Shown here: in pieces, positions 1-9,455 of the stretch | Numbering within the stretch: the first letter of the stretch is position 1 | Layout: each line of letters begins with the position of its first letter | Assembly (NCBI GenBank): GCA_964610885.1 | Contig: CAZSWR010000002.1 | Coordinates: forward strand, 62,001-126,000 | DNA length: 64,000 nucleotides | Reading direction: 5' to 3' | Source of the DNA: CAZSWR01 sp964610885 | GTDB taxonomy: Bacteria; Bacteroidota; Ignavibacteria; Kapaibacteriales; UBA2268 | Made by a program: the position numbers and the translations under genes | Notes under the pieces: generated by a model | Seen by the model: only the letters and a program-made list of their open reading frames with translations | Told to the model about the DNA's origin: nothing | The model's database searches: none

Positions 1-651
1 GTGGGCCATGCACTTTCGGTTTCGCAACCCCTGCGCGTTACCAAATTCCACCGGAATGGCGAAATGTTCGGATATGCCGTTACTGGCACTCCGAGCGATT
101 GTGTGAAGATTGCCATCAGCTCGTTGATTAAAGAGAAATTGGACCTCGTCGTCTCCGGGATCAATCATGGAAGCAATACGTCGATCAACGTCCTCTATTC
201 CGGCACGGTATCGGCCGCCACAGAGGGTATGCTGGGCGGGATCCAATCCATGGCAGTCTCGATGGCAGACTACACATGGGACGGCGACTGCACTCCCTCG
301 GCAGAATATGCCGTCTTGATCGCCCAAAAGCTCCTCGAGAACCCGCTTCCGGCCGGGACAATTCTGAACGTGAACGTGCCGGCTTTGCCTCTGGACCAAA
401 TCAAAGGCATTCGCTCCACGCAGCTCAGCAATTCCGTCTGGAACGATTCATACGAAAAGCGTACAGATCCGTTCGGGCGAGACTATTACTGGTTCGCCGG
501 CGAATACAAGGTGTTCGACAAAAGCGAAAATTCCGACGACGGCGCAGTCCTTGCCGGCTACGTGGCCCTTACGCCTATGAAATTCGAATTCACCGACGCC
601 AAGTCAATGTCGATTACAGCTGAATTCGAAAGTATAGGCAAGATTAAATAA
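1..651 (+). CDS. surE: 5'/3'-nucleotidase SurE, 5'-truncated
   Basis: SurE removes phosphate from nucleoside monophosphates in the cytoplasm using a divalent metal. The visible 216 residues carry the family signatures SGINHG and SGTVSAATEG, and the typical NVNVPALP stretch. The N-terminal part with the metal-binding NDDG motif is missing because the window begins inside the gene; the GTG at base 1 is probably an internal codon, not the start. The gene stops 10 bases before the helicase start, so the two are likely co-transcribed. The assignment is firm from the motifs; the exact start lies outside the window. Confidence 0.93.
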   Translation: MGHALSVSQPLRVTKFHRNGEMFGYAVTGTPSDCVKIAISSLIKEKLDLVVSGINHGSNTSINVLYSGTVSAATEGMLGGIQSMAVSMADYTWDGDCTPSAEYAVLIAQKLLENPLPAGTILNVNVPALPLDQIKGIRSTQLSNSVWNDSYEKRTDPFGRDYYWFAGEYKVFDKSENSDDGAVLAGYVALTPMKFEFTDAKSMSITAEFESIGKIK

Positions 652-661
652 CGGCCTTGAA

Positions 662-2635
662 ATGAAGAAAATAATACTAAAGAAGAAGGATATTTCCACA
701 ATTCGCGAGCGAATCGATTATAAAATTGATTACGCCAATGAATTGAACCCGGCCCAGTACGAAGCCGTCATGCACAACAAAGGCCCGGCGCTCGTCATCG
801 CCGGAGCAGGCACGGGCAAAACGAGGACGCTCATCTACCGAGTTGCGCGGCTCGTGGAGGACAGGGTGCCGCCGGAATCGATCCTTCTGCTCACGTTCAC
901 CCGGAAATCCGCCTCGGAAATGCTTCGCCGCGCATCGAATTTGCTCGATGGCCGGTGCGAAACCGTTGCCGGCGGCACTTATCATTCTTTCGCGCTACAA
1001 ACTCTGCGCAAATTCGCCAAACACGTCGGGTACGAACCAACGTTCACAGTCTTCGATTCGTCGGACATACTCGATACAATCAACCTCTTGCGCTCGCGTT
1101 TGAAGTTCGACAAAACAAAAAAGCGCTTCCCGAAGAAAGAAACTCTTTCGACTATTTTTAACCTCGCCGTGAACCGTTGCCAATCGATTGAAGATGTGAT
1201 TATCGACGATTACCCGCAGTTCATGGACGAAATCGACCAAGTGAAGCAACTCTTCGACGAATACAACGCATACAAGCGCCGCAGCAACACAGTCGATTAC
1301 GACGACCTGCTGACGCTTCTGCACAAGTTGCTCGCCGAGGTGCCCTCCGCCAAAGAAGAAATTAATCGTATGTACAAATACGTCTTGGTGGACGAATACC
1401 AGGACACGAATCGTTTGCAACACGAAATAGTGATGCAACTGGCCGGGCCGGAACAAAACGTGATGGCCGTCGGGGACGACGCGCAAAGCATATACTCGTT
1501 CCGCGGCGCCGAGTTTGAAAACATAATGAGCTTTCCGGATTCTTTCAGCAATTGCGCCGTATTCAAAATCGAAGAGAACTACCGCAGCACTCAGCCGCTT
1601 CTGGATCTGACGAATTTCATTATTTCCAATGCAGCACACAAGTTTGAAAAAGAACTTTTCTCGCGGCGCACCGACGGCGAGCGCACAAAGATAGTTTGCT
1701 CGGCAGACGAACAGCAACAGTCTTTGTTCGTAGTGCAGCAAGTGTTGCAACTGCGCGAGGATGGTATCCCGATGGACGAGATTGCAGTGCTCTTTCGCTC
1801 GTCGTTCCATTCTTTCGATTTGGAAATTGAACTCAATAGAGCAAATATTCCATACAAAAAGTTCGGCGGAATGCGTTTCATCGAGACTGCCCACATCAAG
1901 GATCTTCTGGCTTTCTTCAAGGCGGCCAACAATACGACCGATGCCATCAGTTGGCACCGGATACTGACGCTGGCCGACGGAGTGGGCGAGCGGACGGCAA
2001 CGGCTGTAATCAATTCGATTATCGAGAATAGGGGAGACTTCGCATCGGTTTCGCCCGGTAAACGCGCCGGAGAGAAACTCTCGGAAATGTTTGATTTCAT
2101 GAAGCGATTCGCCGAGTCCAAACACTCAATCTCCGAAATGGCGACGATGCTGGTTGAGTTCTACAAACCCGTACTGAAAAACAAATACGACGATTGGCAA
2201 AAGCGCCAGAAAGACCTCGAAGCCTTCATCCAGATTGCCGAGCGATACAAGAACATAACCACACTGCTGAACGATATGGCGCTCGATCCGCCTTTGGATT
2301 CCGTTATGGAAATCGATCCCGAATCGAAAGAGGAAGAATTCCTGACGCTTAGCACTGTGCATTCGGCCAAGGGCTTGGAGTGGAAGGCTGTTTTTATTAT
2401 TTGGGCGCTGGACGGGCGATTCCCGTCGGCCAAATCAGTCGAAACAGTCGAATCGATCGAAGAGGAACGCCGATTGTTCTACGTGGCCGCCACGAGGGCC
2501 AAGGAGCACCTTTTCATTTCGTATCCGACGAACGTTTTCGACAGGTTCGAGGGCTGCGTGCTTTCGAAGCCATCGCGCTTCCTCGACGGCATTACCGAAG
2601 ACATAGCCGAATACTTCGTGCTCGAAGAGGAATAG
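662..2635 (+). CDS. UvrD/Rep-family ATP-dependent DNA helicase
   Basis: A 657-residue superfamily 1A 3'-5' DNA helicase. All the motifs can be read in order: Q-motif LNPAQYEAV (about residue 28), Walker A GAGTGKT (48-54), motif Ia LLLTFTRKSASEM, Walker B with DEYQDT (from residue 244), motif III VGDDAQSIYSFRGA, motif IV EENYRST, motif V TVHSAKGLEWKAVF and motif VI FYVAATRAKEHLF. It is shorter than typical UvrD/PcrA (about 720) and lacks an obvious C-terminal tail, so it may be a Rep- or PcrA-like paralogue. It follows surE after 10 bases and is probably in the same transcript. A role in repair or replication restart is inferred from the family only. Confidence 0.93.
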   Translation: MKKIILKKKDISTIRERIDYKIDYANELNPAQYEAVMHNKGPALVIAGAGTGKTRTLIYRVARLVEDRVPPESILLLTFTRKSASEMLRRASNLLDGRCETVAGGTYHSFALQTLRKFAKHVGYEPTFTVFDSSDILDTINLLRSRLKFDKTKKRFPKKETLSTIFNLAVNRCQSIEDVIIDDYPQFMDEIDQVKQLFDEYNAYKRRSNTVDYDDLLTLLHKLLAEVPSAKEEINRMYKYVLVDEYQDTNRLQHEIVMQLAGPEQNVMAVGDDAQSIYSFRGAEFENIMSFPDSFSNCAVFKIEENYRSTQPLLDLTNFIISNAAHKFEKELFSRRTDGERTKIVCSADEQQQSLFVVQQVLQLREDGIPMDEIAVLFRSSFHSFDLEIELNRANIPYKKFGGMRFIETAHIKDLLAFFKAANNTTDAISWHRILTLADGVGERTATAVINSIIENRGDFASVSPGKRAGEKLSEMFDFMKRFAESKHSISEMATMLVEFYKPVLKNKYDDWQKRQKDLEAFIQIAERYKNITTLLNDMALDPPLDSVMEIDPESKEEEFLTLSTVHSAKGLEWKAVFIIWALDGRFPSAKSVETVESIEEERRLFYVAATRAKEHLFISYPTNVFDRFEGCVLSKPSRFLDGITEDIAEYFVLEEE

Positions 2636-2736
2636 GCCAGCTGCATGTTTTGATATATATTCACTTATATAGTTTGATTTCTCGTTCATTTTTGCTAATT
2701 TTAAATTAAGTGTAAAGAGTAAAAAAGGGGATTGAA

Positions 2737-3564
2737 ATGAAAAGAATATTTGCTTCGTTGTTAGTGCTTATGCTTTTGGCCGCGGCCACCGCCAACGCCC
2801 AGACAGAGCAAGTGCGGAAGTTGCTCAAGCAACTCGCAGCCGGAAAAACCGAAGAAGTACGCAAACAGCTTCCCGATTTGCTTTCAAACTATCCCAACCA
2901 TCCGGGCGTTCTGTACCTGAACGCTGCCGCAATGGACGATGCTAAGAAAGCATTAGACATCTATGATAAAATAATCCGTTCCCACAGCGATAGCGAATGG
3001 GCCGACGATGCCTATTGGAGAATCATCCAATACTATGCAATCGCCGGAAATATCAAAATGGCAGAAAAAGAACTCGATGCCTTTCGCAAGAAGTATCCCA
3101 ATTCGGATTTCCTCTCGCCGGCTACGGACGTGGTCGCCACAACAAAGAAAATTAACGGCAAGCACAAAGCCGCCACCAGCAAAGACGAAGTAGCCTCGAA
3201 AACCGCCGACAAGAAAGAAGCAAAAGCCGAGGCAAAGAAGAACGGGAAAAACGGAAAAGCCGACAAAAAAACTGCCGCAAAAGAAGACAAAAAGAAAAAG
3301 GGCAAACAAGCAGCCGCCGACGATGGCCAGAAAAAAGTCTATGGCCTGCAAATCGGCGTGTTCCGCTCCTCCGAAGCAGCCAAAGATGAAAAGGATAAAT
3401 ACAAATCCAAAGGCGTCGCCGTAGAGATTCGCGAAAAGGAAATCGGCGGCGAGAAGATGTGGTCGGTCGTGGTCGGCAATTACTCGTCGGAAGCAAATGC
3501 CGAAAAAGCCAAAGCAGAAGTCCAAAAGGCTTGCGATTGCAGCCCAATTATAATTAAAAAATAA
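2737..3564 (+). CDS. Secreted SPOR-domain protein with TPR-like N-terminus
   Basis: 275 residues. Residues 1-21 form a signal peptide ending at ANAQ. Residues 25-130 are helical and resemble the TPR-like repeats of outer-membrane/division accessory proteins (YANP-like pattern, 'DDAYWRIIQYYAIAG'). Residues 140-195 are an extremely Lys/Ala/Glu-rich linker. Residues 198-275 match the SPOR fold (KVYGLQIGVFRSSEAAKDE ... WSVVVGNYSSEANAEKAKAEV), a domain that binds denuded septal peptidoglycan glycans. A periplasmic, peptidoglycan-binding role at the division site is inferred from the SPOR domain. The basic linker could contact acidic cell-wall or surface polymers. Moderate RBS (AGGGG) sits about 10 bases before the ATG. 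Confidence 0.8.
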   Translation: MKRIFASLLVLMLLAAATANAQTEQVRKLLKQLAAGKTEEVRKQLPDLLSNYPNHPGVLYLNAAAMDDAKKALDIYDKIIRSHSDSEWADDAYWRIIQYYAIAGNIKMAEKELDAFRKKYPNSDFLSPATDVVATTKKINGKHKAATSKDEVASKTADKKEAKAEAKKNGKNGKADKKTAAKEDKKKKGKQAAADDGQKKVYGLQIGVFRSSEAAKDEKDKYKSKGVAVEIREKEIGGEKMWSVVVGNYSSEANAEKAKAEVQKACDCSPIIIKK

Positions 3565-3601
3565 CTTACTTTAGGTTGCAAGGCCTATCTGATTCTTTGC
3601 T

Positions 3602-5614
3602 ATGGATTTAACACTCTATCAATTGCGGGTGGTCGGCGCAAAAGCCCTCGCAAAAAAGCTAATCAAACGAATAACATCGAAATCCCGACGCAGGAAAGCC
3701 CGCGCACGGGATTTTTCTTTTCCTACCTATTCTCAGTCGTTTCCGGCGGATTTTTCGATTCGAGATGGGATTATTGACTTCGAGGAAATCATACAGTCTG
3801 TGGGCAGGAAAAGTGATTATTTCAACCAAGCAGCTGATTGCCTTGACCAGTTCTTTGCGCACGAATATAATTTTCTCTCGGATAGGTTTATTCCAAGGAA
3901 CAGGAAAGAGATTCCAGATAACCCTGTAAATGCTTTCGTTAACGAATCCAACCGAGACGAATCCAACAGATTATTTGGGTTGATCGACAGGGATTACAAG
4001 CTGATAAATTGGCAGTCTGACCACGCGGCCGGTATCGAATGGGATTCGAGGGCGCATATATCTGAGATTTCTTATGGAAAAAATAGTGCAGACATCAAGG
4101 TGCCGTGGGAGCTTGGCCGCTTTCAGCACTTGCTTCCGTACATGCTGTTGCGCTTCAAAGGCGAAGGAATGGATCGGATAGCTTCCGAATTCAATAACCA
4201 GTTTCTCGACTTCGCCGCTTTCAATCCGCCTCGGTTTGGCGCGCAATGGAAATGCACGATGGACGTAGCCCTTCGGGCATTTAGCCTTTTGGCCTGTTGC
4301 GATGCACTCGCACAGTCCGCTGCGGCATTGCCAGAAGAAGTAATGGAAGTATTTACGCGGAGCATTTTCGAGCATGGCAATCATATTCGTAGGCATTTGG
4401 AATGGAACGAAGGGGCGCGCGGGAATCATTATTTGGCGAACTTGCTTGGGCTGATTGCCATTGGCTCCTATGCCACAGGAGAATCGGCTAACAAATGGTT
4501 GATTTTCGGCGCAAAGGAATTGGACAAAGAAATCAAATATCAATTCAACGAAGACGGAACGAACTTCGAGGCATCGACGAACTATCACGTTTTTGCATTG
4601 GAAATGGTGCTTTGGGCCTTGTATTTGTTGCGCAATACGGACGCGAAATCAAAAATTTCATCTGAATCCTTTTCTAAAATCCGCAAAGCGCTTGAGTTCA
4701 CTTACGCAATTTCGACACGCGAAGGATTGATTCCGCAAATCGGCGACAACGACGGAGGGCGAGTTTTCCCGTTGGCCGAGTCTGTATGCGACAAGCGGCC
4801 CGTCTTTATGCTCTATTCCATGCTCACGGGCGATGATTCGGCCTGCGAGCATTTCGGAATTGCCAAGCCGGAAAAAGGGCACAAATTCTATTCAGAACTA
4901 AAAACTGATTTCGAGAGCTATGGCCGGAGCATTAACGGCAGAGTGGTTTCCTTCAAGGATTTCGGATTATACGTGTTCAGAAATGAGCACTATTTGGCCA
5001 CATTCCGCTGTGGCTCTGTCGGGCAGCGTGGCAAGGGCGGGCACGCCCATTGCGACCAATTGGCCCTGACGCTCACCGTTGGCGGGAAAGAAATCATTAG
5101 CGATTCCGGGACGTATGTTTACACATCGAACCCGGCCGAGCGGAATCGTTTTCGTTCGTCGCGTGCGCACAGCACTATTATTATCGATGGCAAAGAACAA
5201 TTTCCTTTCGGCGAAGAAACGACGGATGATTTGTTTTGGATTAAAGATAACAAATTATCCGCCGATATAGAAATAAGTGGCCTTTGCAGAATCGAAGCGA
5301 GCCACAATGGCTATTTGAAGAGAGTATATCGTAGAATTGAATTCTTTGAAAAAAGGATATTAATAGAGGACAGATCGGAGAGCGGAGAATTCGAGTCACG
5401 ACTGATTTTGGCACCGGAATGCGAAGTTAAACGATCAGATTCAAGTTTTGATTGTATTATATGCGAGGATGTGGTTTTGTCGTTAAAAAATAAACGAGGA
5501 TTTGCTGAATTATTAACAAGCGAATATTCAAAGACATACGGCAGTATTGAAACTACATCGAATATTACTGTAAAGAACGATATGAGTACCAATGTAATTG
5601 ATTTAACGTTATAG
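3602..5614 (+). CDS. Heparinase II/III family protein
   Basis: 670 residues. The N-terminal half is alpha-helical, consistent with the (alpha/alpha) toroid of heparinase II/III and alginate lyase proteins. The C-terminal half (about residues 440-620) has the family's beta-sandwich motif, with GGHAHCDQLALTL, then ISDSGTYVY and the conserved SSRAHSTIIIDG. The His and Tyr in these segments correspond to residues used in polysaccharide beta-elimination. No signal peptide is visible, which is usual for members found in exopolysaccharide loci. The substrate cannot be read from sequence. It follows the SPOR gene by 37 bases. There is little Shine-Dalgarno signal before the ATG, as is common in Bacteroidota. 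The last 250 bases are AT-richer than the rest. Confidence 0.82.
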   Translation: MDLTLYQLRVVGAKALAKKLIKRITSKSRRRKARARDFSFPTYSQSFPADFSIRDGIIDFEEIIQSVGRKSDYFNQAADCLDQFFAHEYNFLSDRFIPRNRKEIPDNPVNAFVNESNRDESNRLFGLIDRDYKLINWQSDHAAGIEWDSRAHISEISYGKNSADIKVPWELGRFQHLLPYMLLRFKGEGMDRIASEFNNQFLDFAAFNPPRFGAQWKCTMDVALRAFSLLACCDALAQSAAALPEEVMEVFTRSIFEHGNHIRRHLEWNEGARGNHYLANLLGLIAIGSYATGESANKWLIFGAKELDKEIKYQFNEDGTNFEASTNYHVFALEMVLWALYLLRNTDAKSKISSESFSKIRKALEFTYAISTREGLIPQIGDNDGGRVFPLAESVCDKRPVFMLYSMLTGDDSACEHFGIAKPEKGHKFYSELKTDFESYGRSINGRVVSFKDFGLYVFRNEHYLATFRCGSVGQRGKGGHAHCDQLALTLTVGGKEIISDSGTYVYTSNPAERNRFRSSRAHSTIIIDGKEQFPFGEETTDDLFWIKDNKLSADIEISGLCRIEASHNGYLKRVYRRIEFFEKRILIEDRSESGEFESRLILAPECEVKRSDSSFDCIICEDVVLSLKNKRGFAELLTSEYSKTYGSIETTSNITVKNDMSTNVIDLTL

Positions 5615-5786
5615 AAATAACGTATTATATTGATTAATAATGTCTAAAGTCCATTCTAATAAATAATCAGTATTTTTGAATTATTATTTTTATTAATATT
5701 TCTTTTGGAATATTAAGAAAAATATCGTTAATTCACATTTTAGAAAATAACTCACTTGAAAAACAGATTTATACGGGTAAGAAAAT

Positions 5787-8066
5787 ATGAGAAGCTTAAC
5801 AAAAGTATTGGATGTTAACAAAGAGAAATGTATTAATTGCCACCAGTGCATCGCGGCATGTCCGGTGAAATTCTGCAACGACGGCAGCGGGGACTATGTA
5901 ACGGTTAATCCCGATATGTGTATCGGGTGCGGTAATTGCATCACGGCCTGTACGCACGACGCGAGAATCGGAATTGATGATTATGACAAGTTCATGGAAG
6001 CTGTCAGAATGCGCGTGCCAATGGTTGCTGTTGCAGCCCCGGCAATTGCTGCTAACTTTCCGGGCGATTACTTGCGGATTAACGGCTGGTTGAAATCAAT
6101 CGGCGTGGAAGCTGTTTTCGACGTGAGTTTCGGTGCGGAGCTGACCATTAAATCTTACCTCGATGCCATTCAGAACAAAGGCGTCAAAACCGTAATCGCG
6201 CAACCCTGCCCGGCCATCGTTACATATTGCGAGATTTACCAGCCGGAGCTGCTCAAGAACCTTGCGCCGGCCGATTCGCCCATGCTTCATACGATCAAAA
6301 TGGTCAAACGTTTCTACCCAAAATATGCGAATCACAAAGTAGTTGTCCTTTCTCCTTGCTTCGCAAAGCGTAGGGAATTCGACGAAACTGGGCTTGGCGA
6401 TTTCAACCTGACTTATCAATCAATAGCCAAACACATCAAGGATAATTCAATTTCTTTGGCGTCGTATCCTGTAACTGATTACGACAACACACCTGCCGAA
6501 CGTGCTGTGCTGTTTTCGACGCCAGGCGGGCTTATGCGCACGGCCGAACGTGACGTGCCCGGAGTCATCGAGAAAATCCGCAAGATCGAAGGCGTTGACC
6601 ACATATATCATTACCTGCACGATCTGGACAAAGCCATAGGCGGCGGTTATGCACCGCTTATCGTCGATTGCCTCAATTGCGCACGCGGTTGCAATGGCGG
6701 GCCTGCGACTATTGCAAAAGACAAGCCTCTCGATTGGGTGGAGCATTCGATCGAGCAACGTAACATTGAAATGCAGCAGCGCTACAAAGAGTCCAAGGCC
6801 GAATTCGCTACAATCGGCGAAGCAATCGACAAATACTGGGAACCGGGGCTGTACGACCGCACGTACATTAACATGAGGGAGAATTATACAGTTAAGAAAC
6901 CCAGCGCCAGAGAATTGGAAGATATTTATGCCCATATGCTCAAAGCAAACGAGCAGGATTACCTGAATTGCTCCGCTTGCGGATATGGTACATGCGAAGA
7001 CATGGCAATCGCTATATTCAACGGGCTGAACAAAGTCCAGAATTGCCACCACTACCGCCTGCGCGAATTGGAGACCGTTTCGAACGTCATCGATCAGGAA
7101 CTCAACAAAGCATTTACAAACCTGCTTCGCAGCAGCGAAGACCAGCAGCACTCCGTCGAGGAAATGTCCATTGCCATTAAGCAATACATCGGCACAGTGA
7201 AGGAAATGAAGAACATTATTCTCGAGCAAAACACAAGGGTTTCATCGACTTCGAGCGCAATGACCGAACTGACGACCAGCTTCGACCATATTTCGCAAAC
7301 CGCCAATTTCGCTGCAAGCAAAACAAACGACAACGTACGCGCTGCCGAGGACGGACGCAAGAAAGTCGGGAAAGTACTCGAAAAGGTTGATGAAATCGAT
7401 GACAGTATGCAGAGCATTAATACCGAGATTCACAACATACTTACGCTTACTGAAAAAATCGAGAAGATGCTCCGTTCCATCAACGACATTGCAAGCCAGA
7501 CCAACCTGCTCGCGCTCAATGCGGCTGTCGAATCCGCCAGAGCCGGCATACACGGCAAAGGTTTTGCAATCGTGGCAAACGAAGTGAAAAATTTGGCTTC
7601 TCGCACATCGAACCTAACAAAAGAGATTGCCGAAGTCATCGACAATATCAAGAAAACTGTCGAAAATGCAGTTAACGTTACCGACAATGGCATCAAACTC
7701 TCGAAGGAAAGCCGCGGAGTGGCCGACCAAGCCGACCACAGCATCAACAAGATTCTGGGCATGATTAACGATATCAACGAAATGTTAGCGAATATTTCTG
7801 ACATTACGAACGACCAAAACGTGGCCTCGAAGGACGTATTGAAAAACACTGAAGAGCTGACCGTGCTGGCCCAAGGGACAAGCGGCGCACTCAAGGATCA
7901 GGTGTCTGCAATCAACCAAATCATTATCTCATTCAAATCAGTTCGCGAAATAACCGAAAAGAACACTGAGATCGCTAATGAATTGGCAAGTGTATCGAAC
8001 CACCTTAGTGAAACGCTCGAAAGAGTTGTCGATAAACATGTGGCATCGCTCTCGGAGAACAATTGA
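5787..8066 (+). CDS. [FeFe]-hydrogenase-like H-cluster protein fused to a chemoreceptor (MCP) signalling domain
   Basis: 759 residues with no membrane segment, so a cytosolic sensor. Order: two [4Fe-4S] ferredoxin motifs (C15-x2-C18-x2-C21-x3-C25 and C45-x2-C48-x2-C51-x3-C55); an iron-hydrogenase large-subunit domain (about 80-370) with the H-cluster loops L1 QPCPAIV (C141), L2 SPCFAKRREF (C191) and L3 with C295, C298 and C302; an extra Fe-S domain C395-x2-C398-x4-C403-x16-C420; then a long coiled coil with the MCP hairpin tip (about 565-605, NDIASQTNLLALNAAVESA). All four expected H-cluster cysteines are present, but the proton-relay Cys of the catalytic TSCCP motif is Pro140, and E/M of L3 differ. 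This points to a sensory role (H2 or redox) signalling to CheA/CheW. No hydrogenase maturase or Che gene is in the window. Confidence 0.88.
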   Translation: MRSLTKVLDVNKEKCINCHQCIAACPVKFCNDGSGDYVTVNPDMCIGCGNCITACTHDARIGIDDYDKFMEAVRMRVPMVAVAAPAIAANFPGDYLRINGWLKSIGVEAVFDVSFGAELTIKSYLDAIQNKGVKTVIAQPCPAIVTYCEIYQPELLKNLAPADSPMLHTIKMVKRFYPKYANHKVVVLSPCFAKRREFDETGLGDFNLTYQSIAKHIKDNSISLASYPVTDYDNTPAERAVLFSTPGGLMRTAERDVPGVIEKIRKIEGVDHIYHYLHDLDKAIGGGYAPLIVDCLNCARGCNGGPATIAKDKPLDWVEHSIEQRNIEMQQRYKESKAEFATIGEAIDKYWEPGLYDRTYINMRENYTVKKPSARELEDIYAHMLKANEQDYLNCSACGYGTCEDMAIAIFNGLNKVQNCHHYRLRELETVSNVIDQELNKAFTNLLRSSEDQQHSVEEMSIAIKQYIGTVKEMKNIILEQNTRVSSTSSAMTELTTSFDHISQTANFAASKTNDNVRAAEDGRKKVGKVLEKVDEIDDSMQSINTEIHNILTLTEKIEKMLRSINDIASQTNLLALNAAVESARAGIHGKGFAIVANEVKNLASRTSNLTKEIAEVIDNIKKTVENAVNVTDNGIKLSKESRGVADQADHSINKILGMINDINEMLANISDITNDQNVASKDVLKNTEELTVLAQGTSGALKDQVSAINQIIISFKSVREITEKNTEIANELASVSNHLSETLERVVDKHVASLSENN

Positions 8067-8111
8067 AAATTAAGGCAATAGCCTCAGTTCAATGAATCTG
8101 TTGAATAAAAA

Positions 8112-8143
8112 CAAAAAGCCCCCGAAATTCGGAGGCTTTTTTG
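8112..8143. terminator. Bidirectional rho-independent terminator
   Basis: Inverted repeat with AAAAAGCC on the left and GGCTTTTT on the right around a CCGAA/TTCGG inner stem (one C/A mismatch), with A- and T-runs on both sides. It sits between the convergent H-cluster chemoreceptor and glutamate dehydrogenase genes and can stop transcription from both sides. Confidence 0.85.
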
Positions 8144-8168
8144 TTTGAGCTTAAAGCATCTAAATAGA

Positions 8169-9455
8169 TTAGACCCAGCCACGAAGTTTGACTGCTTCGG
8201 CAACTCTCGAGATCGAGATCATGTATGCTGCATCGCGCATGTAAACGTTTTTCTGGCGAGCCAAGTCGCTTACAGCGTGGAATGCGTGTGTCATTTTCTC
8301 ATCGAGTTTGGTGAGGACTTCTTCTTTTGTCCAGAAGTAGTTCATGTTGCACTGTACTTGTTCGAAGTACGAGCATGTTACGCCACCTGCGTTAGCAAGG
8401 AAGTCAGGAATGACGAAAATACCTTTTTGTTTGATAATTACGTCGGCTTCGGGTGTCGTGGGGCCGTTTGCGCCTTCAGCGATCAATTTAACCGAAGGTT
8501 TGATTTTCGGTGCTGTTTCGGCATTGATTTGGTTTTCGACTGCTGCGGGGACGAGGATGTCAACATCTTGTTCGATCCATGCGCCGCCGTCGAGGATTTC
8601 GTAACCAAGTTCTTTTGCTTTAACTTTGTCGATTTCGCCAAATTTGTTTGTGATTGACCACAATTCTTTGACGTCCATTCCGCTCAGTTTGCGGTATGTG
8701 TATGATTTTTGGTCTTTGGGATCCCAGCAAGATACTGCGACGGGTTTGCCACCGAGTTTCTGGTACATGTCGATAGCATATTGGCTAACGTTGCCAAAGC
8801 CTTGGAATGCGGCCGTTGTTTTCTTGGGGTCGATTCCGAGTTCTTTGAGTGCTTCGCGAACGCAATACATTACGCCGTAGCCGGTTGCTTCGGTTCTGCC
8901 GAGCGAGCCACCGAGGCCGAGGGGTTTGCCGGTGATGAATCCGGGGACTTTGTATCCGTTGATTTTCTCGAGTTCATCCATCATCCAAACCATGTGTTGG
9001 CCGCTTGTCATAACGTCAGGGGCGGGAACATCTTGGAGAGGTCCGACGTTGCGGGCAACTTGGCGCACCCAACCGCGGCAGATAAGCTCTTGTTCGCGAA
9101 GTGAGAGGTTGTGGGGATCGCAGATAACGCCACCCTTGCCACCGCCGAGGGGGATGTCAACTACTGCGGTTTTCCATGTCATCCACATCGAAAGTGCGCG
9201 CACTGTGTCGATTGTCTCGTGCGGATGGAAACGGATGCCGCCCTTTGCGGGACCGCGTGCGTCCGAGTGTTGGCAACGGAAACCACGGAACACTTTGTAT
9301 GTGCCGTCGTCCATGCGAACGGGGATTTGGAAATGATATTCGCGATCGGGATTTCTTAAGAATTCGCGAGTTGCTTGATCTAATCCTAATTTTTCGGCAA
9401 CAGCGTCAAATTGAGTTTGCGCCATTTTGAAGGGATTGAATGCTTCACTTGCCAT
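8169..9455 (-). CDS. gdhA: Glutamate dehydrogenase (Glu/Leu/Phe/Val family)
   Basis: 428 residues, the usual length for hexameric NAD(P)-dependent glutamate dehydrogenases. It interconverts glutamate with 2-oxoglutarate and ammonium in the cytoplasm. The glutamate-binding segment KGGIRFHP, the catalytic-lysine motif PLGGGKGG, the conserved Asp in VPAPDVMTS and the nucleotide-binding FQGFGNVSQYA are all present. Other family members act on Leu, Phe or Val; the close match to the long GDH pattern favours glutamate. The Met at residue 11 is an alternative start. The gene stands alone, facing the chemoreceptor gene across a shared terminator. Arginine codons are mainly CGY, unlike the secreted gene at 26.8-29.0 kb. 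Confidence 0.92.
   Translation of the reverse strand: MASEAFNPFKMAQTQFDAVAEKLGLDQATREFLRNPDREYHFQIPVRMDDGTYKVFRGFRCQHSDARGPAKGGIRFHPHETIDTVRALSMWMTWKTAVVDIPLGGGKGGVICDPHNLSLREQELICRGWVRQVARNVGPLQDVPAPDVMTSGQHMVWMMDELEKINGYKVPGFITGKPLGLGGSLGRTEATGYGVMYCVREALKELGIDPKKTTAAFQGFGNVSQYAIDMYQKLGGKPVAVSCWDPKDQKSYTYRKLSGMDVKELWSITNKFGEIDKVKAKELGYEILDGGAWIEQDVDILVPAAVENQINAETAPKIKPSVKLIAEGANGPTTPEADVIIKQKGIFVIPDFLANAGGVTCSYFEQVQCNMNYFWTKEEVLTKLDEKMTHAFHAVSDLARQKNVYMRDAAYMISISRVAEAVKLRGWV

Noticed and set aside
995..2125. 376-codon antisense frame inside the helicase gene
   Set aside because: The helicase frame contains all SF1 motifs; the antisense frame is produced by codon bias and has no protein-like features.
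5787..8066. Energy-conserving [FeFe] hydrogenase
   Set aside because: Fused to an MCP domain, proton-relay cysteine replaced by proline, and no partner subunits or maturases nearby.
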